From positions 1-60,525 of the forward strand of contig DASSQD010000013.1 in the NCBI GenBank assembly GCA_035702665.1: 60,525 nt of DNA, in the 5' to 3' direction. A model generated the notes under the pieces. That model had not been told where the DNA came from, did not search any database, and worked only from the letters and a program-made list of their open reading frames with translations. Shown here one piece after another: positions 7,403 to 14,647 of this stretch. Within the stretch, counting starts at the first letter, position 1. Each line of letters starts with the position of its first letter. A program made the translations under genes and the position numbers. This DNA is from VBDM01 sp035702665. GTDB taxonomy: Bacteria > Pseudomonadota > Gammaproteobacteria > Burkholderiales > SG8-39.

Positions 7403-9693
7403 GCGCCGGCATCCGTCTTTTCACCCAAGGCCGGATTCTGGCACCAATCCCGCCACATCGAACGATAGGCATGCTCGAGGTTGCGGGTGAAGCGCGCTGC
7501 ATCCATCAGGGCCGAGGACGACATTCGCGTCCGCATGCCCGAGCGCAACTGCGACAGTCGAGCGGGGTCGGTCGCGAGCGCGCACACCTTGTCCGCGTAT
7601 TGCTCGGGCGTCTCGGCCACCAGCTCGCCCAGGCCGAGCGTGCCGAGCACGCTTGCACTGCCGCGCGAAGGGTAGGAATCGCCGACCAGGGTAACCACCG
7701 GCACGCCCATCCAGAGCGCATGGCAGGTCGTCGTGCCTCCCGTGTACGGGAAGGTGTCCAGCATCAGGTCGACGTCCCGGTGCATCGCGAGGTAGTTGCG
7801 GAACGACTGGAAGCCGCGCAGCTCGATGCGATGCGGCGCGACCCCAACGGCCGCGAATCGCGACAGATACTCCTCGCGCATCGACTCGAGGCCCAGGCCG
7901 GCGATCAGCAGCCGTCCGCCGGAAAAACGCTCGAGCAGCTTGCCCCATGTCGCGATCACTCGAGGTCCGATCTTCGCGAGACTGCAGAATGCTCCTAGAG
8001 TCGCCGGTTTCCTCTCGCGAACCGACGGCGGAACCGTAACGTCCGGGCAATCCGCCGGAGGCCGATAGCACCACTGGCAGTCGGGCAGTCGGACGACGCG
8101 CTCGGTGTGGAGCGCATCGAACCCCTGGGGGGTCGCGCGGCTGTCGCTGATTCGATAGCCGATCGCAGCCAGGCCGGTCGTGCCCAGATAGCCGAGCCAA
8201 GTTGCCTGCACGGGTGCCGGCTTTCGGGCAAAGACAAGCAGGCGGTTGAACCTGGTGTGGCCGCTCAGATCGACGAGAACGTCGATTCGGTCGGCGCGGA
8301 CCCGTTCGGCGACCTCGTCGTCGTCGAGAGACGCGATGTCTCGCCAGCCGTCGGCGCGAAGACGCAGCCGATCGGTCGTCGCATCCGCGTGCGGGACGTT
8401 GTAGTAGCAAAGGATCTCGAACTCGGTGCGATCGTGTCGCTCGAGCACCGGCTCGAGAAATTGGGCGACGGGATGCTGCCGGAAGTCCCCTGAGACATAC
8501 CCGATGCGGAGGCGCCGCTCCGGCTCTCGCCGGTTCGAGTGTCCCGCAAACCCGGAGGAAGCCCCCCCAGCGTGTCGCCGCGCCCACTCACGGTGCTCGT
8601 CGAACACCTGGAGCGGAGTGACAGTGGAGGAGTGCAAAAGCGAAAACAACAGCTGTGAATGCACGTCCGCATTGTTGGGGTCGCGGTCGAGCACCCGCCT
8701 GCACGCCGCGATGGATTCGTCGACGTGCCCGGCGTCGCGCAGGGCGGACGCAAGGCCGCATTCGGCGTCCGGAAAATGCGGATCGATCTCCAAGGCCGCG
8801 CGAAACTGCCTCGCCGCGTCGCCGAACCGGCCCAAGCGCAATTGGAGGGATCCCCAGTTGTAATAGGCGGCCGCATAGCGCGGCGCCGACGCCAGCGCGG
8901 CTCGAAAGCAGTCGACAGCCTCTTCATCTCGGGAAAGATCGACCAGGGCATTGCCGAGATTGGTCAGCGTTCCCGGGTCGCCGGGTCTTAGCGCGAGCGC
9001 CGCGCGGTACGCCTGAACGGCCTCCTCGGCGAGCCCCCGTGCGCGGAGCGCCATGCCTAGGTTGGTCAGCACGTCTGGCGATCGCGGTTCGAGCTCGAGT
9101 GCTTTGCGCAAGGTCGCAACGGCCTCGTCGGCTCTGCCGATCCGCTGCAAGAACACGCCGAGGTTGTTGTGCGCCTCCCAGTAGCCCGGCTGCAGCGACA
9201 GGGCCGTGCGAAACGCCGCTTCGGCCGCCTCCAGGAATCCGGCCTCCGCACGCGCCAAGCCAAGCTCGTTATGCGCGTCGGCCTTCCTGGGCTCAAGCGC
9301 GGTCGCCCGCTCCAGCGATTCGCACGCTTCGCGGACGCGCCCGAGCTGAAGCAGTACCTTGCCGGAATTGAGCCGATATGACGCGCTTTGCGGATCGATT
9401 GCAACGGCCTTGCCCAGCCACTCCAGCGCCGAAGCTTGGTCGCCCCGCTGCGCGTGCAACACCCCGAGCATATTCATGGCATCCGCATTGCGCGGCGACC
9501 GCTCGAGCGCCTCCAGACAGAGCATCTCGGCCTCCTGCAAGTACCCTCTCTTGAGCAGTTCCCGCGCCCGGTCGAGCGACGGTCCCCTCCCGCCGGGCTG
9601 CGATTTCGGAGGCCGAGCCGCTGTCGCGCCGTGGCAGTGCTTGTACTTTCGGCCGCTCCCGCAGGGGCAAGGAGCATTACGGCTCGCCGACAT
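7399..9693 (-). CDS. SEC-C / TPR / SPINDLY-type O-GlcNAc transferase-like protein
   Basis: 764-residue multidomain protein. Residues 6-22 form a SEC-C zinc motif (PCPCGSGRKYKHCHG; Cys9, Cys11, Cys20, His21). Roughly residues 35-385 are about ten TPR repeats (for example AHNELGLARAEAGFLEAAEAA). Residues from about 400 onward are a GT41 (O-GlcNAc transferase/SPINDLY) catalytic region: RIGYVSGDFRQHPVAQF, LVDLSGHTRFNRL, TTGLAAIGYRISDS, DTFPYTGGTTTCHALWMGVP. A sugar-nucleotide-dependent protein glycosyltransferase is the best guess; donor and targets are unknown. No signal peptide, so presumably cytoplasmic. Starts three bases after rpe and overlaps the next gene (ATGA). Family certain, function inferred. 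Confidence 0.85.
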   Translation of the reverse strand: MSASRNAPCPCGSGRKYKHCHGATAARPPKSQPGGRGPSLDRARELLKRGYLQEAEMLCLEALERSPRNADAMNMLGVLHAQRGDQASALEWLGKAVAIDPQSASYRLNSGKVLLQLGRVREACESLERATALEPRKADAHNELGLARAEAGFLEAAEAAFRTALSLQPGYWEAHNNLGVFLQRIGRADEAVATLRKALELEPRSPDVLTNLGMALRARGLAEEAVQAYRAALALRPGDPGTLTNLGNALVDLSRDEEAVDCFRAALASAPRYAAAYYNWGSLQLRLGRFGDAARQFRAALEIDPHFPDAECGLASALRDAGHVDESIAACRRVLDRDPNNADVHSQLLFSLLHSSTVTPLQVFDEHREWARRHAGGASSGFAGHSNRREPERRLRIGYVSGDFRQHPVAQFLEPVLERHDRTEFEILCYYNVPHADATTDRLRLRADGWRDIASLDDDEVAERVRADRIDVLVDLSGHTRFNRLLVFARKPAPVQATWLGYLGTTGLAAIGYRISDSRATPQGFDALHTERVVRLPDCQWCYRPPADCPDVTVPPSVRERKPATLGAFCSLAKIGPRVIATWGKLLERFSGGRLLIAGLGLESMREEYLSRFAAVGVAPHRIELRGFQSFRNYLAMHRDVDLMLDTFPYTGGTTTCHALWMGVPVVTLVGDSYPSRGSASVLGTLGLGELVAETPEQYADKVCALATDPARLSQLRSGMRTRMSSSALMDAARFTRNLEHAYRSMWRDWCQNPALGEKTDAGA

Positions 9694-9696
9694 CGT

Positions 9697-10368
9697 TTAC
9701 AGGGCGGCCAGCGCCTCGCGCATTCGCTGGATGGTCGCCCGGTAGTCCTTCGAGCCGAAGATCGCGGAGCCCGCGACAAAGGTATCGGCCCCGGCGCGCG
9801 CGATGTCCGCGATGTTCCCGGTGTTCACGCCGCCGTCGACCTCCAGCAGGATCTCGCGGCCCGCCGCGTCGATCCTCCCGCGGGCCTCGCGCAGCTTCTC
9901 CAGCGCATGCGGAATGAACTGCTGCCCGCCGAATCCCGGATTCACCGACATGACGAGGACCAGATCGAGCTTGTGCAGGATGTGATCGAGGCAGGAGAGC
10001 GGCGTCGCAGGGTTCAGAACGAGCCCCGCCTTGCAGCCCGAGTCGTGTATCAGGCCGACTGTGCGATCGACATGCTCGCTCGCTTCCGGGTGAAAGCTGA
10101 TGATGTTGGCCCCGGCGCGCGCAAAATCGGGAATGATCCGGTCGACGGGTCTCACCATCAGGTGCACGTCGATCACGCTCTGGGTCAGCGGGCGGATCGC
10201 GGCGCACACGAGCGGCCCCACGGTGAGATTCGGCACGTAGTGGTTGTCCATGACGTCGAAGTGGATCATGTCCGCTCCGGCTCCGACCACTGCCGCGACC
10301 TCGTCGCCCAGCCGCGCAAAATTCGCGGAGAGGATGCTCGGTGCGATCCGGAACGTGCGCGCAACCAT
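9697..10368 (-). CDS. rpe: Ribulose-phosphate 3-epimerase
   Basis: Interconverts ribulose 5-phosphate and xylulose 5-phosphate (pentose phosphate pathway, Calvin cycle). A 223-residue TIM barrel with the typical start RIAPSILSANFARLGDEV, metal ligands in HFDVMDNHYVPNLT and DVHLMV, MSVNPGFGGQQF, and the catalytic Asp in VDGGVN. Start ATG 10368, divergent from apaG. First gene of a three-gene unit with the TPR/OGT-like protein and the FAD oxidase. Confidence 0.97.
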   Translation of the reverse strand: MVARTFRIAPSILSANFARLGDEVAAVVGAGADMIHFDVMDNHYVPNLTVGPLVCAAIRPLTQSVIDVHLMVRPVDRIIPDFARAGANIISFHPEASEHVDRTVGLIHDSGCKAGLVLNPATPLSCLDHILHKLDLVLVMSVNPGFGGQQFIPHALEKLREARGRIDAAGREILLEVDGGVNTGNIADIARAGADTFVAGSAIFGSKDYRATIQRMREALAAL

Positions 10369-10460
10369 CGTCGGAAATTCTACTTGGATTCGCGCCCTGC
10401 CGCATGAAACGGCGCGTCTTCGCTCTTGTCAGCCGGCGCGAATTCGTGTGGAATGACCGG

Positions 10461-10844
10461 ATGGTCGCGGGAAAGAAATACGACGTCGCCGTCTCCTCGC
10501 AGACGCAATACATACCCGAGCAGTCGGACGAAGAGAGCAGCCGCTTCGTCTTCGCCTACAAGATCACCATTCGCAATCAAGGTGCCCTCCCGGCCCAGCT
10601 CGTGTCGCGGCACTGGATCATCACCGATGCACGCAACCACGTGCAGGAGGTGCGCGGTTTGGGCGTGGTCGGCGCGCAGCCGCTCCTCAAGCCCGGGGAG
10701 AGCTACGAATACACCAGTGGAACCGCGCTAGCCACCCCGGTCGGAACCATGAGGGGCAGCTACCAGATGGTAGCCGAAGACGGGACGCATTTCGACGCGG
10801 AGATTCCGGAGTTCACGCTCTCCGTGCCGCGCGTCTTGCACTAG
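10461..10844 (+). CDS. apaG: ApaG domain protein
   Basis: 127-residue fibronectin-III-like ApaG protein, historically linked to Co2+/Mg2+ handling and diadenosine tetraphosphate levels; its biochemical role is unsettled. It shows YDVAVSSQTQYIPEQSDEES, RNQGALPAQLVSRHWIITDA and PGESYEYTSGTALATPVGTM-type motifs. The start ATG 10461 matches the family N-terminus; a longer frame upstream runs into the rpe promoter. A possible promoter TTGTCA (10426-10431) and TGGAAT (10449-10454), 17 bases apart, would start the RNA at or next to the ATG, suggesting a leaderless message. Its TAG stop shares the palindrome CTAG with the stop of the opposing small gene. Confidence 0.93.
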   Translation: MVAGKKYDVAVSSQTQYIPEQSDEESSRFVFAYKITIRNQGALPAQLVSRHWIITDARNHVQEVRGLGVVGAQPLLKPGESYEYTSGTALATPVGTMRGSYQMVAEDGTHFDAEIPEFTLSVPRVLH

Positions 10845-10981
10845 CGGGGCGGTGAAGAATCCTCGCGGCCGTCCTGGATTTCGCGCTTCGTCCTTTTCGG
10901 CAGCGTCCACCAGACGAGCCCCAGAAGCAAGGCGAGCGCCACGCCCGCTTCCAGCACGATGATCCACAACCCGGAACTCAT
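10841..10981 (-). CDS. Small single-span membrane protein, unknown function
   Basis: 46-residue frame: MSSGLWIIVLEAGVALALLL continues into GLVWWTLPKRTKREIQDGREDSSPPR. Residues about 5-25 form one hydrophobic helix, followed by a positively charged then hydrophilic tail, so an N-out/C-in inner-membrane protein is predicted. A strong ribosome-binding site GGAGGGGG precedes ATG 10981 by nine bases, which is the main reason to believe it is expressed. It lies antisense between apaG and mltA, its stop overlapping the apaG stop in CTAG. I do not recognise a function. Confidence 0.7.
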   Translation of the reverse strand: MSSGLWIIVLEAGVALALLLGLVWWTLPKRTKREIQDGREDSSPPR

Positions 10982-11011
10982 TTCGTCATGCCCCCTCCAA
11001 ACCATGGATCG

Positions 11012-12241
11012 ATGATAAACCACGCGCGCTTCCTGATCGTCTTCTCGGCGCTGCTGAGCGGTGGCTGCGCGAACCGGATCGCGTCTCTAGGGCAGGAGGA
11101 TTGTGGCGCCCTCGCGGGCTGCCCGGTCTGTCCGGCGTGCCCGGCGACGCCGACAGTGGCGCCGCGCGTGAATCCGCTCGAAGCGGTCGATTTCGCGGTG
11201 GTCACGGGGTGGAAGAACGGGGAGCAGGCAGCGGCCTGGCCCGCATTGCTCGCCTCGTGCCAGGCGCTGCGCTGGCGCGAGGGCTGGCGCGGCGTCTGCA
11301 CGAAGGCCATGGAACTGCGCTCGCCGACCGACGTGGAGGCGCGCCGCTTCCTCGAGGAGCAATTCACTCCGTGGCGACTCGCCAACCCGGACGGCTCGCT
11401 CGACGGACTCGTCACAGGGTACTACGAGCCGGTTCTGCGCGGCAGCCGCACCAAGCTCGCCCCTTTCGTGTATCCGTTGTACGGGCCGCCCGACGACTTG
11501 CTCACCATCGATCTGTCGGCGACCAACCCCGAGCTGCGCGGGATGAGGCTGCGCGGGCGGCTCGAGGGCAAGCGCGTCGTACCGTACTACTCGCGCGCGG
11601 AGATCGCCCGCGGCATGGCCCCGGTCGCCGGCAAGGAAATCCTGTGGGTCGACGATCCGATCGAGGCGTTCTTTCTCCAGGTGCAGGGGTCCGGTCGGGT
11701 GCAGCTCCGGAACGGCGAGACGCTGCGGATCGGCTACGCGGACCAGAACGGGCAGCCCTTCCAGTCGATTGGGCGGTTTCTCGTCGATCGGGGAGAGCTG
11801 AAGCTCGGCGAAACCTCGATGCAGTCGATCAAAACCTGGGCGGCCGCCAATCCGCAGCGCGTGGAGGATCTGCTCGATCAGAACCCAAGCTTCGTCTTCT
11901 TTCGCGAGCTGCCGCTCGCCGATGGCGCGACGGGACCGATAGGCGCTCAGGGAGTGCCCCTCACCCCTGGGCGCTCGATCGCCGTCGACAGACGCTACAT
12001 CGACCTGGGCACGCCGGTGTTCCTGGCCACTACCTACCCCGCGAGCGCTACGCCTCTCACGCGCCTCGTGCTCGCCCAGGATTCAGGCGGGGCGATCCGC
12101 AACCCGGTGCGCGCGGATTTCTTCTGGGGATCGGGGGCAGAAGCCGGCGCGCTCGCCGGCCGCACGCGGCAGCAAGGCAGGATGTGGGCCCTGCTTCCGA
12201 AGGGAATGAAGCCGTCCTCGGGCGGCGCTTCCACGCCCTGA
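11012..12241 (+). CDS. mltA: Membrane-bound lytic murein transglycosylase A
   Basis: Outer-membrane lipoprotein that cleaves the MurNAc-GlcNAc bond of peptidoglycan, forming 1,6-anhydro ends. From ATG 11012 the protein begins MINHARFLIVFSALLSGGC, a lipoprotein signal peptide with lipobox LSGG-C. The MltA core follows (VTGYYEPVLRGSR, EILWVDDPIEAFFLQVQGSG), then the 3D-type barrel with the catalytic Asp region VLAQDSGGAIRNPVRADFFWG. Total 409 residues, normal length. An in-frame ATG at 10988 is the alternative start. Convergent with dsbC, only 10 bases apart, with no obvious terminator between. Confidence 0.95.
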   Translation: MINHARFLIVFSALLSGGCANRIASLGQEDCGALAGCPVCPACPATPTVAPRVNPLEAVDFAVVTGWKNGEQAAAWPALLASCQALRWREGWRGVCTKAMELRSPTDVEARRFLEEQFTPWRLANPDGSLDGLVTGYYEPVLRGSRTKLAPFVYPLYGPPDDLLTIDLSATNPELRGMRLRGRLEGKRVVPYYSRAEIARGMAPVAGKEILWVDDPIEAFFLQVQGSGRVQLRNGETLRIGYADQNGQPFQSIGRFLVDRGELKLGETSMQSIKTWAAANPQRVEDLLDQNPSFVFFRELPLADGATGPIGAQGVPLTPGRSIAVDRRYIDLGTPVFLATTYPASATPLTRLVLAQDSGGAIRNPVRADFFWGSGAEAGALAGRTRQQGRMWALLPKGMKPSSGGASTP

Positions 12242-12251
12242 AGCTGCGGCG

Positions 12252-12953
12252 CTACTTGGTGCTCTCGGCGAGCACCTTGATCAGCTCATCGGGACGGGCC
12301 CCCATGATCCGCTGCCCGTTTATCGCAAAGCTGGTCGGCGTAGCCCTGACACCGACCTTCTGGCCGAGCGCCAGCCACTTCTCGACCGGGGCGCTGCAGC
12401 CTGCGGTGGACGCGGGCTCGCGGCCGTTCAGCATGAAGTCGTAGTAGGCCTTGGCGCGGTCGGGCGCGCACCAGATCGTGCGGGCCTTTTCGGGGGACTC
12501 CGGCCGCAGAATAGGATAGAGAAAGGTGTAGATCGTGATGTCGTTTTCGCGCAGCAGCGCCCGATCGAGGCTCCTGCAATAGGGACAGAAGGGATCCGAG
12601 AATATGGCCACGACGCGCTTCCCGCTGCCGCGCACCTGCTTGATCGCCAGCTCGAGTGGGAGATCCTCGAACCTGATCGCCGAGAGCTTCTGCTGCCGCT
12701 CCTCGGTCAGATTCTTCTGGCTGCGCGCGTCGATCAAGTCGCCCCTGAAGAAGAAACTCACTTTTTCGTCGGTGTAGAAAATCGAATCGCCGACGACGAT
12801 CTCGTAAATTCCGGCGTAGGGCGTTCGCGTGACGCTCTCCACCTTGACGCCATCGAAACGCGTTTCGACGCCGCGCTTCACCGAGGCTTCGTCGGCGAGC
12901 GCGCGCCCCGCAAGAACCGCCGCGATGAGCAGAATGAACAGCCGCAGAATCAT
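12252..12953 (-). CDS. dsbC: Periplasmic thiol:disulfide isomerase DsbC
   Basis: Isomerises wrong disulfides in periplasmic proteins; works as a dimer kept reduced by DsbD. From ATG 12953 the 233-residue protein has a signal peptide (MILRLFILLIAAVLAGRALA), the N-terminal dimerisation domain (YEIVVGDSIFYTDEKVSFFFRG), then a thioredoxin fold with the active site Cys123-Pro-Tyr-Cys126 (DPFCPYCRSLD) and the cis-Pro loop RATPTS. A second cysteine pair (IWCAPD, AGCSAP) fits the structural disulfide of the family. A much longer frame through this gene is a shadow of the neighbouring ubiH; DsbC is not fused to anything. Eleven bases after the ubiH-family gene in the same direction. Confidence 0.95.
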   Translation of the reverse strand: MILRLFILLIAAVLAGRALADEASVKRGVETRFDGVKVESVTRTPYAGIYEIVVGDSIFYTDEKVSFFFRGDLIDARSQKNLTEERQQKLSAIRFEDLPLELAIKQVRGSGKRVVAIFSDPFCPYCRSLDRALLRENDITIYTFLYPILRPESPEKARTIWCAPDRAKAYYDFMLNGREPASTAGCSAPVEKWLALGQKVGVRATPTSFAINGQRIMGARPDELIKVLAESTK

Positions 12954-12964
12954 GAGCTTTCCCG

Positions 12965-14134
12965 TTAGCGTAGTCCCCCGCCGACGCCGGTTGCCCGCCG
13001 GGCGAGGAGAGTTTTTATGACCGGATTCGAGTTGGTGAGGTTCAATCCAAGGTTGCGTATGCTTCTGATCGCCGCGTGATTTGCGCCAAACAGGCGAAAG
13101 AGGCCGTGCGTGACCCAGCGCAGGGCCAGTATATCCTCGGCGCGCGAGCGTTCGAAACGCCGCAGCAGCATCCTGTCTCCCGGGTCGGCTGCCCCGGCGA
13201 GCAGGTCGGCGAGTCCATGCGCGTCGCCCAGACCCAGGTTGATCCCCTGGCCTGCGAGCGGATGCACCACGTGAGCCGAGTCCCCGATCAGCGCGACGCG
13301 CTCCCGCGCGATCCGGCGCACGGTCGTACGGCTCAGGGGAAACGCGACCGGCGGGGTGATCTGACGCAGCTCGCCCAGCATGCCCCGGCTCGCTTCGCTC
13401 ACTTGCCGGCACAGCGTTTCGGGCGGCAGGCGGAGCAACTCTCTCGCGCGCGCCTGCGCAGTCGACCAGACGATGGAGATGTGCTGCTCGGGCAGGGGAA
13501 GGAAAGCGAGCACGCCGTCGGGGAGAAACCACTGGTACGCGATGCCGCGATGCGCACGGGCGCAGGAGAAGTTCGCGACGAGGCCGAGCTGTTCGTAGCT
13601 TTCGGTGCGGGCATCCATCCCCGCGGCCTGCCGGACCCAGGAGTCGGCCCCATCGGCGCCGACGGCCAGCTTCGCCTTGATCGCTGCGCCGCCGTCGAGG
13701 GCGATCTCGACGTGGCGCTCCAGGCGGCGCAGGCTCGACGGCGCGTTCGGGCAGAGGAGGGAGAGATTTCGCTGGCGCCCGAGCACCTGCCACAGAGCGC
13801 TGTGCAAGCGTCCGGACTCGACCGTGGCGCCGAGGTCGAGCATGCCCGAAGCGTATGCGGAGAAATCGAGCCGCGATCCCGCGCGGTCTCCAAACACCTG
13901 CATCTCATGGATCGGCGTGACGCGCTCGCGGGCTACGCCCTGCCACGCGCCCAATTGCTCGAGAAACGCGATGCTGGCAGGGGTAAGCGTATAGACCCTG
14001 GAGTCCCATCGTGCGGGCGGCGCGGGCGGCGCCCTCCGCTCGATCAGCGCGAGGCTCTTGCCGGAATCCGCCAGCGCGGCGGCGAGGCTCGCGCCCGCCA
14101 AGCCTCCGCCGACGATGACGATGTCGAAGTCCAC
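12965..14134 (-). CDS. UbiH/UbiF/COQ6-family FAD-dependent ring hydroxylase
   Basis: Flavin monooxygenase expected to hydroxylate the ubiquinone ring. Landmarks are FDIVIVGGGLAGASLAAAL (FAD ADP-binding fold), VGADGADSWVRQAAG (DG motif) and VALIGDSAHVVHPLAGQGINLGLGDAHGLA (second FAD motif). I choose GTG 14134 as start because GGGAG lies eight bases upstream; the longer frame begins at a TTG inside the tRNA-Met promoter. 389 residues. Which ring position it hydroxylates cannot be decided: a second UbiH-family gene (34487-35617) and coq7 are also present. Divergent from tRNA-Met. Confidence 0.92.
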   Translation of the reverse strand: MDFDIVIVGGGLAGASLAAALADSGKSLALIERRAPPAPPARWDSRVYTLTPASIAFLEQLGAWQGVARERVTPIHEMQVFGDRAGSRLDFSAYASGMLDLGATVESGRLHSALWQVLGRQRNLSLLCPNAPSSLRRLERHVEIALDGGAAIKAKLAVGADGADSWVRQAAGMDARTESYEQLGLVANFSCARAHRGIAYQWFLPDGVLAFLPLPEQHISIVWSTAQARARELLRLPPETLCRQVSEASRGMLGELRQITPPVAFPLSRTTVRRIARERVALIGDSAHVVHPLAGQGINLGLGDAHGLADLLAGAADPGDRMLLRRFERSRAEDILALRWVTHGLFRLFGANHAAIRSIRNLGLNLTNSNPVIKTLLARRATGVGGGLR

Positions 14135-14166
14135 GGACGGATTGTACTCCCGAGGCCCATTCTTTC

Positions 14167-14196
14167 TTGACAAGTATCTAATGCAAAAAGGATAAT
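14167..14196 (+). promoter_or_regulatory. Strong sigma-70-type promoter for tRNA-Met
   Basis: TTGACA (14167-14172, perfect -35) and GATAAT (14191-14196, 5 of 6) are separated by 18 bases. The start site would be near 14203, six bases before the mature tRNA 5' end at 14209. The hypothetical gene and miaB downstream could be co-transcribed. Confidence 0.8.
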
Positions 14197-14208
14197 TTGC
14201 GGTTTCGT

Positions 14209-14285
<77 letters not shown>

Positions 14286-14308
14286 TTTTCCTTTCAAGCC
14301 GCAGGGCC

Positions 14309-14647
14309 ATGGTTCCTCGCCGAGCCGCGTATCTACTTCTCCTACCGGCCCTGCTGGCGGCTCCGGCGATCGCGCAGCTCAGGGTCCCGCCGATCCCGGC
14401 GGAGTCGCAAAGGGGTGTCATCCGTCATCTGGTGCAAATGGCGGTTGCCATAGACGGCAAGCCGGCACAGCTCGCCGCCGGCGCGCAGATTCGCGACCAG
14501 CGGAATCTGATCATCGTACCGACCGCCATACCCCGGACGGGCGCCTGGGCCGACTACGTCCTGAACAGCGACGGACAGGTCTTCCGCGTATGGCTGCTCT
14601 CGCCCGCTGAGCTTGCCGTGCCGAAGCCCGCTGCCGGAGGCGGCTAA
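14309..14647 (+). CDS. Small secreted protein of unknown function
   Basis: 112 residues. A signal peptide is clear (MVPRRAAYLLLLPALLAAPAIAQ), so the mature protein of about 90 residues is likely periplasmic. The rest contains LRVPPIPAESQRGVI, a short beta-rich stretch (AVAIDGKPAQLAAGAQIRDQ, NLIIVPTAIP) and a Pro/Gly tail. No catalytic motif is visible and no family is recognised. It sits between tRNA-Met and miaB, and its TAA precedes the miaB ATG directly (no gap), so the two are translated from one message. Confidence 0.8.
   Translation: MVPRRAAYLLLLPALLAAPAIAQLRVPPIPAESQRGVIRHLVQMAVAIDGKPAQLAAGAQIRDQRNLIIVPTAIPRTGAWADYVLNSDGQVFRVWLLSPAELAVPKPAAGGG

Noticed and set aside
12252..13793. Long N-terminal extension of DsbC
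   Set aside because: The extension is a shadow of the ubiH-family gene; the signal peptide at 12953 marks the true DsbC start.
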